From Petunia secreta (taxonomy: Eukaryota > Streptophyta > Magnoliopsida > Solanales > Solanaceae): 64,000 nt of DNA. Under the pieces are notes generated by a model. That model saw only the letters and a program-made list of their open reading frames with translations, searched no databases and was not told where the DNA came from. The position numbers and the translations under genes were made by a program. Location: NCBI GenBank assembly GCA_029990175.1, contig JARKIP010000005.1, forward strand, positions 33,117,501 through 33,181,500, written 5' to 3'. Shown piece by piece: positions 18,171 through 28,856 of the stretch; position 1 is the first letter of the stretch; each line of letters opens with the position of its first letter.

Positions 18171-19918
18171 TGGTGCCATCATTACCTTTCAAGAGCTCGC
18201 CCGGTTGCATCATGGCACACATGCCACCGGTAGATGAAGTAGGTGGGATTGCCACCATGCTTTTGGACAAAGGGCTAGTCTCAATGAGCGACTTAGCCTT
18301 TGCCACCTCCCTCAACTCCTTCATTTTCTTGTAGTCTTCACTTACTTGCTTAGGAGTGAGAGGTTTAAGCACAAATCTCTTCCCCTCATGTTTGACCGTG
18401 TAAGTGTTGACACGACCATCATGCACCACTTGCCTATCGAATTGCCATGGCCTCCCTAAGAGTAGGTGGCATGCTTGCATAGGCACAACGTCAAACAAAT
18501 GCTCATCAACATAACTACCCATTCTAAACTTGATCATGGCTTGTTTCATCACCTTAAGCTCTCCACATTCACTAAGCCATTGTAACCGGTAAGGTTTAGG
18601 GTGCTTCATGGTAGTTAACTTCAATTGAGCCACTAGTGATTGACTCACTACATTTGCACAACTTCTGGAATCAATTATCATAGAGCAAACAACATCTTTG
18701 ACCCGGCACCTAGCATGGAAAAGATTTTCCCGTTGCAAGGTTTCACTATCTTCCACAATCATAGCCCCTAGGCTCCTTCTCACAACCAAGAAAGTATGAG
18801 GATCCTCCTCCTCCACCGTGTCATCAAGCAAATCATTCTCCTCTACTCCCTCATCTCCCTCTACTCCCTCTACTCCCTCACCCTCCGATTCACTTTCCTT
18901 CTCATATGCATCATTACCAACAACAACCATGGTCCTCTTTGTAGGACATTCCCTAGCAAAATGACCATACCCCTTGCACTTGTGGCATTGTATTGAAGAA
19001 GAAGTAGGAGCATGTAGTTGAGTTTTAGAGTTACCTCCCACATTAGGTGTGTTCTTCTCATACGGCTTTTTCACATCCTTTGTAGCATTTGCACCACTCG
19101 TTCCAGTTGCACTTGGGAACCTTGCATTTGTAGTAGGAGGCTTCCAATCCTTTGGTTTGCTTGTTGGAGTAGGAGTGTTACTCTTGTAGCGAAGGGATTT
19201 CTCCTCCTTGAGCCATTTCTCGGCCTCAACCGCATCTTCACATAGCTTGTAATGATCATCATATTTGTGGAACTTCAATTGTGAAGCTATGTCTCGGTTC
19301 AAGCCCCCTTTGAAACGGATCATGGCCGTCTCATTGTCTTCATCATCTAAGTCAAGGATCATTCGGATTTGCTCAAATTCATTGAAATATTCACCAACCG
19401 ATTTGTAACCTTGCTTCAAATCATATAGACGCCTTTGTTGTTCAACCCGGTATTGGTTAGTCAAGTACTTCTCATCCATCACACGGATCAACTCTTCCCA
19501 AGTAAGATTAATAGTCATACCCGTCCTTCTTCTATTTCTCTTCACCGACTCCCACCAAGTAGAAGCAAAAGATTCAAAGGAGGATATTGCATACTTGGTC
19601 TTCTTCACATCGGGCATATCATTGGTGTCAAAGATACGCTCCATAGCCAATTTCCAACCAATGTACTCCACCGGGTCACTACTTCCTTTGAAAGAAGGAA
19701 TAGTGAGCTTCACACTATTAAGATTGTTGTTGTTATCACGACCCCCTTGGAATGGCTCTGGTTGGCCCCCATAGTGATCATCATAAGCAACATAGTCCCT
19801 TCTAGCATTCCTCCCTCCATATCCTAAGGGTGGCCCTCGACCTCGGCCTCTACCCCGATCCACATTTCGACCCCAATTCATAGCTCGCCTTGGTTGAAAG
19901 TGATCATCATACCCATAC
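18171..19918 (-). CDS. Element B Gag C-terminal half and protease (internal exon-like fragment)
   Basis: Continues B's gag from 26351 across element D and leads into the pol part at 10542 across element A. It contains the Arg/Gly patch, the Gag core (STWWESVKRNRRR), a zinc knuckle (CHKCKGYGHFARECP), acidic linkers and the protease. The active site here reads MIIDSRSCANVVS: the usual Gly after Asp-Ser is Arg, whereas Q has Gly, so this copy may be protease-defective. No stop is present. Without its start and its pol part it cannot give a functional product from this locus. Confidence 0.9.
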
Positions 19919-20658
19919 TGATAAGACCCAAATCGAGCAACCATCCAAAAGCACCATCCAAGGCCAAGGAAGAGCACTTCAAGGTCATGCATTGGGACGC
20001 CATGGAAAGAAGAGCATCCGAGACACAATTCGAAGTGTTTCAAGAAGCTTCAGGAAGAGGCGGACCGCCTACGGATTGAGGCGGACCGCCTAAGGATTGC
20101 TTGTTCTCTGGATTCCAAGAGGCGGACCAAGGAGGCGGAGCGCCTCAGTGTGTGGGGCGGACCGCCTAAGGCATGGAGGCGGGCGCCTCCCCCTGTGCGA
20201 GTTGACCGGATTTTGACTTTAAGTCGCTATGTAATTCCTAGTATGCCCCTACGTGGCTTATGACTTTAGAACCTATTTTAAGGGTATTTTAGGCCTTTCC
20301 TTATGTCTTGAATGAGGCCTATAAATACTCCATAGCTTAGCATTATTCCTTAGCTAGTTTTGATATTATGATGAATGATTGATTGTCAATGACAATGTTC
20401 AAGAGTGGATTCTCTTTGAATGAAAACCCTTTGAGACGGTTTGAGTTTACTAGTGGATTCTAGTTGAACCCCAAACCACCCCCGATCATTCTATTTGCGA
20501 GTCCCAGGTGCGGCTCGAGGGTAGTTGCATAGCGTAGGTGATCCTTGACATCCACCCGGGGTGTATCGGAACTAGTTCTCCGGTGCTACTTGGGTCTTTG
20601 TTCGAGCCTCGTCTCGTTTTCTATCTTTTTATCTTTTCCGCGTTTTTGATTCTTATCA
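19919..20658 (+). repeat. Element D 5' LTR
   Basis: 740 bp. Palindromes about 20057-20190 (GGCGGACCGCC, GGCGGAGCGCC and GGCGGGCGCC forms). Stem-loop 20565-20584. Confidence 0.96.
20319..20328 (+). promoter_or_regulatory. Element D LTR TATA-like box
   Basis: CTATAAATAC about 130 bp after the palindrome cluster; 3' LTR copy at 26006-26015. Confidence 0.65.
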
Positions 20659-20661
20659 TCT

Positions 20662-20673
20662 TGGTATCAGAGC
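20662..20673 (+). promoter_or_regulatory. Element D primer-binding site (tRNA-iMet)
   Basis: TGGTATCAGAGC, 3 bp after the 5' LTR. Confidence 0.92.
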
Positions 20674-21916
20674 AAGGCTCGGGTTTTGTTTCTACAAACC
20701 CCCGACCCTTGATTCTTCGTGCCTAGGTCGATTCCTATCTTTAGTTTCTTGTTTGTTGTTATTGAAAGAAGAAAATTACAAAAAAATTGAAAAATTGAAA
20801 AATCTAAAAATTTGGTGTATCTTGTTGGTTTGGATGATTTTTGATATGGGTGTTATAGATTCTTGATCGTGGATGAATCCCCGTTACTTGGATACCAAAA
20901 TTGTTGGATTTGGTGGAGTTTGAAAATTGAAACCCCAATTGCCCTTAAACCCTTGATGAACTTGTTCTTGATGAATTTTTGCTTGATTCTTGGGTTGGAT
21001 TGATGTTAGATTGAAAACTTGATATTGGGGATTGAGCTTCATTGAAAAACAAACGAATCGGTACCAATTTTGTGGGATTTGAACCTATATAACACCTACT
21101 TTGATGAATCACAATCCATTTTGAAACCCTTTGATAAACCCTTGTGTTCTTGAGGAAGATGAACATGGTGAATTCGTTGTTTTCGATTGGGGTTTGTTAA
21201 AAATCATTGGGGTTTGATCTTTGTGACCAAAAACGACTTTGGGTATCCTTGGATTGTGAAAACAAGTCGAAAACATCGGATTAGAGGCTTGGAAATCGAC
21301 TTGAAACGAGTTTGAACTGTGCTGAAAAGTTGCAGAGGCGGAGCGCCTCAATTTAGAGGCGGAGCGCCTCAGCTCTGTGAGCTCTCTGGAATTCCTGAGG
21401 CGGAGCGCCTCCCCTGAAGAGGCGGAGCGCCTCCCCCTGTAGGTTTGCCCAGGGCGGACCGCCCACTTCCTGAGGCGGGGCGCCTACTTCCTGAAGCTTG
21501 GGAATTGGGTAGAAACTTCTAGGATTTCTTGTTTTGTTGCTTGCATTGCTTCCGGTTAGTGCTATTAGAGTATAATCCTACTCGATTAGTGCTAATTACT
21601 TTAAGCTATTAGGATCATCGTGCCTTAGAAAGGAGACTAGAATTCAAAGAAGATCCGTAGTATCTTTTGATTCAAGTCCTCAATTAAAGTGCCTATCATT
21701 TCAATCGAGTCCCATTAACTCCACTCACCCCGGAGCGCATTTGGACTTGATAAGTTGAGTGATTGAGTTGTGGTTCGTTGGTCAACTACTTGAAGCTTTT
21801 AGACTCAAACTTGTGTGAAATATCCATCCCCCACTAAACACGAGCGAGCCGAGTGAAACGATTGTAAGGGAGCGGGTGAGGTGTTTTGCTAACGTTTGTT
21901 GCTTTTTGTAGGTACC
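20674..21916 (+). other. Element D leader with palindrome cluster
   Basis: No supported gene. Palindromes at 21335-21490: four GGCGGAGCGCC, one GGCGGACCGCC, one GGCGGGGCGCC. The leader ends in TTTTTGTAGGTACC directly before the ATG. Confidence 0.75.
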
Positions 21917-24900
21917 ATGGCAAACGATGGAGATGATCCTATGAAAATTTTCATGGCTACCGTTATAGCCAAGTTGGAGGATATCACTTTGAGACTTGAG
22001 TCCGTCGAGAGGAACCAAGTTGAGACCGGTGAGAGGAGGACCCCGAGCGTCCAAATTGAATCCGGAGAAGGGACGAGTCATAGCACTCCTATGACTCCCG
22101 GACACTTTGTTGAGCTAAACAAGAGGTATGAACAAAGCAAAGTTGAAGCTCTACGAGAGCGTGGGTTGGGCAATCCCCGACAAGAGGGCAATCCCCTCAA
22201 CTTGGGCAATCCCCAAGTAAATGCTCCACTTAGAAGACCCGTGCGGAATGTCCCACCTCTTGAACAAATTGATGAAGTTCAAGAAGAGGAGGAGTTCGGG
22301 TATGGTGATGAGGCCTATGGGTATGATGTTCCTCATCAACCTAGGAGGCAAATGCATTGGGGTCGAAACGTGGATAGGGGTAGAGGCCGAGGTCGAGGGC
22401 CACCCATGGGCTATGCTAGAGGGAATGCGAGGAGAGAGTATGTTGCACATGATGACCACTATGGAGGCCAACCGGAGCCTAACTATGGGGTACGTGACAA
22501 CAACAACAACCTCAATAGTGTCAAGCTCAATCTTCCATCCTTCAAAGGAACTTGTGATCCGGAGGCATACATGGAATGGGTACTACAAATGGAAAGAGTG
22601 TTTGATACCAATGAGATGACCGAGGAGCGGAAGGGTACATATGCTATTTCTACCTTTGAGACCTATGCTTCTACTTGGTGGGAGTGTATGAAGAGGTCTA
22701 GGAGAAGGATGAATTTGCATTTGAATGTGACTTGGGATGAGTTGAAAGGCCTTATGAACACCAAGTACATAACTCCAAGGTATCGGCAAGAGCAACTCAA
22801 GAAGCTCTATGATCTAAAACAAGGTGTCAAATCGGTGCATGAGTACCATGATGAATTTGAAAAGATCCGGATGGCATTGGACATGGATACCGAAGGTGAA
22901 GAAGAAGCCATGATCCGATTCAAGAATGGTTTGAGCTATGGTATAGCTTCTCAATTGAGGTTGCATCATTACCTCACACTTGAAGATATGTTTGAAGCCG
23001 CAATTGATGCCGAGGCTTGGCTCAAAAGAGAGAAGTTCAAAAACAACACTCCTACTACTACAAGCAAGCCAAAAGAGTGGAAGACTCCAAATGCCAACTT
23101 TCCAAGTGCAAGTGCTAGCAAAGAAGTGAAGAAGCCTTATGAGAAGACTACACCACACTTGGAAGGTAACTCTAAAACTCGCTTGAGTAATCCTATTTCC
23201 ACTTCTACTCAATGTTATAAGTGTAAGGGCTTTGGGCATATTGCTAAGGAATGCACCACGAAAAGAACCATGGTTGTGGTTGGTGATTTGGTGTATGAGC
23301 AAGAGAGTGAACCCGAGGAAGAAGAGGGAGTAGAGGGTGATGAGGAAGGAGATGTTGGGGAGATTGTTGCCGTGGAGGAAGAAGATGATGATGCCCTTGC
23401 CTTCCTTGTTGTGCGGAGGAGTCTAGGAGCCATGTGTGTGGAGGATGTTGAGACCTTACAACGGGAGAACCTTTTTCATTCCAAATGCCGAGTCATGGGT
23501 CTCATTTGCTCTATGATTATTGACTCGGGAAGTTGTGCTAATGTCATTAGCCAAACACTAGTTGCCCAATTGAAAATACCTACCTTGAAGCACCCAAATC
23601 CTTATAGGCTACAATGGCTTAGTGAGTGTGGTGAATTGAGGGTGGTTAAGCAATGTTTGATCAAGTTCAAGATTGGGAACTACGTGGATGAGCACATGTT
23701 CGATGTTGTGCCTATGCAAGCATGCCACCTTCTCTTTGGTAGGCCATGGCAATTTGATCGACGTGTGGTTCATAATGGCCATGCCAACACCTATACGGTG
23801 ATGCATGAGGGAAAAAAGTTCGTGCTTCAACCCCTAACTCCCAAGCAAGTGAATGATGACTACAAACTCATGAAGGAGTTGAGGGAAAGGGCTAAAGCCA
23901 AGTCACCCATTGTACTTGAAACCGAGGCAAACAATTTCATTGTTTTGCCAATGCATGATGAAAATGGGAGTCACTCCACTCCAATTGAGAGAGAAAAGAT
24001 AGAGAGAAGTGAGGGAGTGACCGGTGACAATCCAAGAGAGGAAAAAGGAGAGGATTTGAGGAGTGATGTGAGCGGATTGTCACCACAAACTACACTTGAC
24101 CATGAGGTAAAATTGAGAGAGATGAGGGGTGAGGAAGGAAAAATTGAGAGTGAGAGCACCCATTGTTCTAACCCTTCTTTATCTTCTCTCTCTTCTTGTG
24201 AAAGTTCTTGTGTAGGTACAATTGAAGACAAGTCATTGGAGCCTCAATGTGAGCTTCATGAAGGAGGAGTTGCATATGACACTTCAAATCTTGTGAGTGA
24301 TCAAGAAAGTACTACAAATGTAAGTGTTGCTTCACCTTTTCATGAGCTTACTAGCTACTTGTCTTGTAATGACTCAACACTAGTTGGTGTTTTTGATGCA
24401 TCTAGTGAGTATACCACTAGTGAAGAGTCTAGTTGTCAACTTGAGTGTGCTTGTGAAACACTAGTTGAGAGGGATGCTATGCCACATCATGATGTGAGCT
24501 CATTGTTCATTGAACCCCTCCCTAGTGTAGATTTGATAGTTGACCATGATTGTGACCTTTGCTATGACACACCGCCAACCTTTGACATAGGGAAAGATGA
24601 GGTAGTTGACCATTCCCTAATAGATATGCTTCTATTTGGTGGACCAATGTGTTGTGGTGATGATGGTCTTGTCCTTGAGGAGTCCAAATTGCATAAATTG
24701 GACAAGGTTGTTCGCGATGACTCCTCAAGTGAACCTAGTCTTGATAGCTCGTCTATGTTTTATCATGATAGTGAGATGCATGTTTTTACCAATCCCTTAT
24801 TTGAAGGCATTCTCATTAGTGGATATGACTTGTATCGGACTAGGGTGGGTGGTCAAATGGAACCCCCATGGTGTGAAGGGTTTGACCCCTTAGGCAACCC

Positions 24901-25780
24901 ATTGCTTGAAAATGTGGGTGAGGTAGATGGTTCTTTGAGTGACCCTACTATTGCTAGTGTGGGTTATGATGAAGAAGAATCCATCATCAACACCTTCCTT
25001 GAGAGCTTGACTTTTGAGGAGGGTTGCCTAGTTGATGAAATGGAAGGGAAAGAGGAACCCCTTGGTGTGAGTAGGTATGCTCTAAAGAAGGGGAGTGGAG
25101 TGTTTGATCCTACTTGTAGGGTGGGCTATTTGACTCACTCCACTCCACATGTTGATCACACCTCGAGGATAGGTTGGTGTGTTGATCTTGAGCTTAAGGT
25201 TCAAGGGGATTTTGGTAGCTTGATCTTGCCTTTTCCATCTTCCCATGACCTCTTTGCTCATTATCTTGTTGAGTGCATATTGATTTTTAACCAAGTGCTT
25301 ATGGTTCTCTTTGGAGACTTGATATTTATGATTGATATTGACGCTTGGTTATATCACAAGAGTGTGTTTTCCACACTTCTTGCACTAACCTACTTTCAAA
25401 GTGGGACGTTTGCTTGTTTTTGCTTGTCGTTGCTTGTAGGTTCTAAGCTCCATGCTAAGGCGGGGAAGATCTTGGAAGAAGCCTATGCCAAAGTGACGAT
25501 CAAGAAGGACAAAGGAGGAGATTCTTGGCCACCCCGAAGAGTTGATAGAGCCATGAGAGACCAAGCCTTGATTTCGAGGACGAAATCTTCTCAAGAAGGG
25601 GAGGATGATAAGACCCAAATCGAGCAACCATCCAAAAGCACCATCCAAGGCCAAGGAAGAGCACTTCAAGGTCATGCATTGGGACGCCATGGAAAGAAGA
25701 GCATCCGAGACACAATTCGAAGTGTTTCAAGAAGCTTCAGGAAGAGGCGGACCGCCTACGGATTGAGGCGGACCGCCTAA
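21917..25780 (+). CDS. Hybrid Gag-protease protein fused to a conserved unknown C-terminal region
   Basis: One 1287-codon frame starting MANDGDD. Residues 1-~500: Gag with Arg/Gly patch, core (STWWECMKRSRRR), and CCHC knuckle (CYKCKGFGHIAKEC, ~432). Protease at ~531 keeps MIIDSGSCANVIS. From ~690 the sequence stops resembling gag-pol and instead follows the C-terminal region of the C/E/I proteins: EREKIERSEGVTGD, PHHDVSSLFIEPL, CYDTPPTFD, ALKKGSGVFD, IDAWLYHKSVFST. Two hydrophobic runs near residues ~1110-1170 could be membrane segments or simply buried. A remnant of the integrase tail follows (LHAKAGKILEEAYAKV, then ISRTKSSQEGEDD), and the frame ends in the 3' LTR. RT, RNase H and integrase core are missing. 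This looks like a replacement of the pol core by another coding sequence, not simple decay. Function of the extra region unknown. Confidence 0.88.
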   Translation: MANDGDDPMKIFMATVIAKLEDITLRLESVERNQVETGERRTPSVQIESGEGTSHSTPMTPGHFVELNKRYEQSKVEALRERGLGNPRQEGNPLNLGNPQVNAPLRRPVRNVPPLEQIDEVQEEEEFGYGDEAYGYDVPHQPRRQMHWGRNVDRGRGRGRGPPMGYARGNARREYVAHDDHYGGQPEPNYGVRDNNNNLNSVKLNLPSFKGTCDPEAYMEWVLQMERVFDTNEMTEERKGTYAISTFETYASTWWECMKRSRRRMNLHLNVTWDELKGLMNTKYITPRYRQEQLKKLYDLKQGVKSVHEYHDEFEKIRMALDMDTEGEEEAMIRFKNGLSYGIASQLRLHHYLTLEDMFEAAIDAEAWLKREKFKNNTPTTTSKPKEWKTPNANFPSASASKEVKKPYEKTTPHLEGNSKTRLSNPISTSTQCYKCKGFGHIAKECTTKRTMVVVGDLVYEQESEPEEEEGVEGDEEGDVGEIVAVEEEDDDALAFLVVRRSLGAMCVEDVETLQRENLFHSKCRVMGLICSMIIDSGSCANVISQTLVAQLKIPTLKHPNPYRLQWLSECGELRVVKQCLIKFKIGNYVDEHMFDVVPMQACHLLFGRPWQFDRRVVHNGHANTYTVMHEGKKFVLQPLTPKQVNDDYKLMKELRERAKAKSPIVLETEANNFIVLPMHDENGSHSTPIEREKIERSEGVTGDNPREEKGEDLRSDVSGLSPQTTLDHEVKLREMRGEEGKIESESTHCSNPSLSSLSSCESSCVGTIEDKSLEPQCELHEGGVAYDTSNLVSDQESTTNVSVASPFHELTSYLSCNDSTLVGVFDASSEYTTSEESSCQLECACETLVERDAMPHHDVSSLFIEPLPSVDLIVDHDCDLCYDTPPTFDIGKDEVVDHSLIDMLLFGGPMCCGDDGLVLEESKLHKLDKVVRDDSSSEPSLDSSSMFYHDSEMHVFTNPLFEGILISGYDLYRTRVGGQMEPPWCEGFDPLGNPLLENVGEVDGSLSDPTIASVGYDEEESIINTFLESLTFEEGCLVDEMEGKEEPLGVSRYALKKGSGVFDPTCRVGYLTHSTPHVDHTSRIGWCVDLELKVQGDFGSLILPFPSSHDLFAHYLVECILIFNQVLMVLFGDLIFMIDIDAWLYHKSVFSTLLALTYFQSGTFACFCLSLLVGSKLHAKAGKILEEAYAKVTIKKDKGGDSWPPRRVDRAMRDQALISRTKSSQEGEDDKTQIEQPSKSTIQGQGRALQGHALGRHGKKSIRDTIRSVSRSFRKRRTAYGLRRTA
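25570..25605 (+). promoter_or_regulatory. Element D inverted repeat and polypurine tract
   Basis: GATTTCGAGGACGAAATC at 25570-25587 and AGAAGGGGAGGA at 25594-25605 abutting the 3' LTR; here both are in the reading frame. Confidence 0.87.
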
Positions 25781-26345
25781 GGATTGCTTGTTCTCTGGAT
25801 TCCAAGAGGCGGACCAAGGAGGCGGAGCGCCTCAGTGTGTGGGGCGGACCGCCTAAGGCATGGAGGCGGGCGCCTCCCCCTGTGCGAGTTGACCGGATTT
25901 TGACTTTAAGTCGCTATGTAATTCCTAGTATGCCCCTACGTGGCTTATGACTTTAGAACCTATTTTAAGGGTATTTTAGGCCTTTCCTTATGTCTTGAAT
26001 GAGGCCTATAAATACTCCATAGCTTAGCATTATTCCTTAGCTAGTTTTGATATTATGATGAATGATTGATTGTCAATGACAATGTTCAAGAGTGGATTCT
26101 CTTTGAATGAAAACCCTTTGAGACGGTTTGAGTTTACTAGTGGATTCTAGTTGAACCCCAAACCACCCCCGATCATTCTATTTGCGAGTCCCAGGTGCGG
26201 CTCGAGGGTAGTTGCATAGCGTAGGTGATCCTTGACATCCACCCGGGGTGTATCGGAACTAGTTCTCCGGTGCTACTTGGGTCTTTGTTCGAGCCTCGTC
26301 TCGTTTTCTATCTTTTTATCTTTTCCGCGTTTTTGATTCTTATCA
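25606..26345 (+). repeat. Element D 3' LTR
   Basis: 740 bp, identical by eye to 19919-20658. The hybrid frame ends 175 bp into it. Confidence 0.96.
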
Positions 26346-26754
26346 CATACACATTGTCATCATAATCAACTTCCTCCCCTTCTTGAGCCTCAATAACTTG
26401 CTCAAGAGGTTGCACATTTCGGACGGGTCTTGGTAGTGGAACGTTTCTTGGGGGATTATCCAAGATACGGGGAATGCCCGTTCGTTCAAGTCTCTCTCGA
26501 TCCTCCTTTACCCGTTGTTGATTGAGCAATTCAACAACTTGCTCCGGGGTAAAGGTAGGGCTACTTGAGCCTTCACCGGTCTCAATTTGGACACTCGGGG
26601 TCCCTTTTTCAATTGGGACACTCGGGGTCCCATGTTCACCTTGAGTACTCGAGGCTCCCTTTTCAAGAGAGTCAATCCTTTGGTTCATGAGGTCCATCTT
26701 AGCAAGAAGATTAGCCAAGGCCTCCTTAATGAAATCTTGACCTTCGTTGGCCAT
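26346..26754 (-). CDS. Element B Gag N-terminal part
   Basis: Starts at 26754 (MANEGQDFIKEALANLLAK), then the VPIEKGTPSV/VQIETGEGS repeats and acidic EAQEGEEVDYDD, ending where element D inserted (TSD CATAC). The predicted coiled segment and repeats match A and N. It continues at 19918 on the other side of D. Confidence 0.9.
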
Positions 26755-27957
26755 TGTACCTACAAAGAAAGAAAACAAGAGTTAGTTAAAACACCTCACT
26801 CGCTCCCTCACTTGTGTTCACTCGGATCACTCTTTTGGGTGGCGGTGGATATTTCACTCGACTTGTAGTTCCAAAGCTTCACGTAGATGATTAGCAACTC
26901 CTCAACTCAACTAAACTATTCACGAGTCACGCACACTCCGGGGTGAGTGGAGATAATGGGACTCAATGAACGCTAGGCACTTTGAAGTGAAGGACTTGAG
27001 TTAAAAGATTCTACGCTTTTCCTTAGAATTCTACTCTCCTTGCTAGGCACGAATCACTTAAGAGCAAGAAAAGGGTTAGCACTATTCAAGTAGATCGGTT
27101 ACTCAAATTAGTACTAACTAGATGTTATGTTATCAAACAAAGGGAAATACCTACGAAAATCTACCCGAAACAATACCTTCAGCACTCAGAAGGGGCGCCT
27201 GAAACTCAGGTGGGGCGCCTGGGTCTAGGCGGGGCGCCTGGGACTTAGGCAGTAGCCAAGTCAGGCGGGGCGCCTGGCTTAGGCGGGGCGCCTAGCCTGA
27301 AGCTTTTTCCAACTCGTTCCAAACTCGTTTCAAGTCGATTTTCAAGCCTCAAATCCGATGTTTTCAACTTGTTTTCACAATCCAAAGATACCCAAAGTTG
27401 TGTTTGATCTTCCTTAACAAAACCCAATCAAATTTTCAATCAAACAATCAATCAAATCAGGATTCAATCTCAAGAACTCAAGAACAAGGGGTTTTTCAAA
27501 GGGTTTTCAAAATGGATTGTGATTCATCAAACTTGGTGTTATTCATACTCAAATCCCACAAAATTGGTATCAAATCGTTTGCTTTTCAATGAAGTTCAAT
27601 CCCCAATAACAAATTTCAATCAAGCATCAATCCAACCCAAGAATCAAGCCAAAATTCATCAAGAACAAGTTCATCAAGGGTTTAAGGGGTTTTGGGGTTT
27701 CAAATTTTCAAACTCCACCAATCCAAACAATTTTGGTATCCAAGTAACGGGAATTCAATCACGATCAAGAATCCATAACACCCATATCACAAATCATCCA
27801 AATCAACAAGTTACACCAAATTTTTGTATTTTTCAATTTTTCAATTTTTTTGTAATTTTCTCCTTTCTAATAACTTCAACAACAAGAAAAACTAAAAGAG
27901 GATACTAGGCACGAAGAATCAAGGGTCGGGGGTTTGTAGAAACAAAACCCGAGCCTT
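26755..27957 (-). other. Element B leader with palindrome cluster
   Basis: No supported gene. Palindromes about 27189-27298 are mostly the GGGGCGCC type, also seen in B's LTRs. Confidence 0.72.
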
Positions 27958-27969
27958 GCTCTGATACAA
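27958..27969 (-). promoter_or_regulatory. Element B primer-binding site with one mismatch
   Basis: Minus strand reads TTGTATCAGAGC; position 27968 is A on the plus strand where other copies have C, breaking one pair with the tRNA 3' CCA end. Confidence 0.8.
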
Positions 27970-27972
27970 AAC

Positions 27973-28733
27973 TGATGAGAATCAAAACGCGGAAAAGTAA
28001 AAGATAAGAACGAGACGTAACTCGATCTCTAATCCCAAGTAGCAACGGAGAACTTGTTCCGTTACACCCCGAGAGAAGGACAAGAGCACCTACGCTATGC
28101 AACTACCCTCGAGCTAACGCGAGCACGCAAGTAGAATGGTCGGAGAGGAAAAGTATTCATCTAGATCTGCTAGAAGAACTACAAGTCCAAAATCAAAGGG
28201 TTTCATTCAATACCAAGAGCCATGCTCATGTTCAATGTTTAACATTCATCAAATATCAAAAACTCCCTATAAAATAAGCTAGGCTTGGATATTTATAGTG
28301 TTTACCAAGCTTGCACAAAGACTTAAATGCCCTTACTAATAAGGTTCATCAAATCAGCCACGCAGGGCAAAATAGTAAAAGAAACATAAGTTCAGCAGCT
28401 AGGCTGGGCGCCTGAAGCTAGGCTGGGCGCCTGGAGCTAGGCTGGGCGCCTGGCTTGGCCTTCAGCTAGGCTGGGCGCCTGGCCAGGTGGGGCGCCTGGT
28501 GCTTTTCTGGGCCTTAGGCAGTGAGCTCCCTAGGCGGGGCGCCTGGGCTAGGCGGGGCGCCTAGCTCTGCTGGGCTCTCTTCTTCCTTAGGCGTGAGGCC
28601 TAGCTTGAGCACCCGGAATGGCTTCCAATCGCTTCCTTCTTCAAGGCCCTTCCTCACCAAGTGTATGTGTACTCCTTGGATCTCCTTAGCTTGACTCCGG
28701 GTGAATGGTCTTGTGGGGGTTTGGGTCTCATCA
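27973..28733 (-). repeat. Element B 5' LTR
   Basis: 761 bp. Stem-loop 28044-28063 (AACGGA/TCCGTT). Palindromes about 28400-28564, with fewer GGCTGGGCGCC units than the 3' LTR. Confidence 0.93.
28289..28298 (-). promoter_or_regulatory. Element B 5' LTR TATA-like box
   Basis: Minus-strand CTATAAATAT between palindromes and the R/U5 stem-loop. Confidence 0.6.
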
Positions 28734-28856
28734 TGCGGTCACAAAAGCCAACGACCTTGAGTGTATACACGAGTGGAAAGAAAATTGAGTGACATCTTTT
28801 GAGTGATACACGTGAGGGAGTGAATTTGTGAGGTCCTATACTCTTGGGTTACGACT

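Larger units (their letters stand above)
19919..26345 (+). mobile_element. Element D: gag-protease element with unknown region in place of RT/integrase
   Basis: Complete 6427-bp element in B's gag with TSD CATAC (19914-19918, 26346-26350). The two 740-bp LTRs appear identical by eye, so insertion is very recent. PBS, leader, one 1287-codon frame and purine tract are present. No reverse transcriptase, RNase H or integrase core is encoded, so it needs enzymes in trans. Confidence 0.96.
1290..28733 (-). mobile_element. Element B: gag-pol Ty3/gypsy-type element hosting A, C and D
   Basis: Minus-strand element with TSD TGCGG on both sides (1285-1289, 28734-28738). Its 3' LTR is split by C; its gag-pol frame is split by A (TSD TGGTG) and D (TSD CATAC). 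Apart from these insertions I see no stop or frameshift in its coding parts. The PBS carries one mismatch (27968). The two LTRs differ mainly in palindrome copy number and an 18-bp deletion in the left copy. Confidence 0.93.

Noticed and set aside
20057..20190. CpG island of a host gene
   Set aside because: The GC-rich stretch is the palindrome cluster of D's LTR, repeated identically in the 3' LTR.
25200..25440. Envelope-like membrane protein in the unknown C-terminal region
   Set aside because: There are hydrophobic runs near the end of D and C, but no signal peptide, cleavage site or separate start that would support an envelope call.
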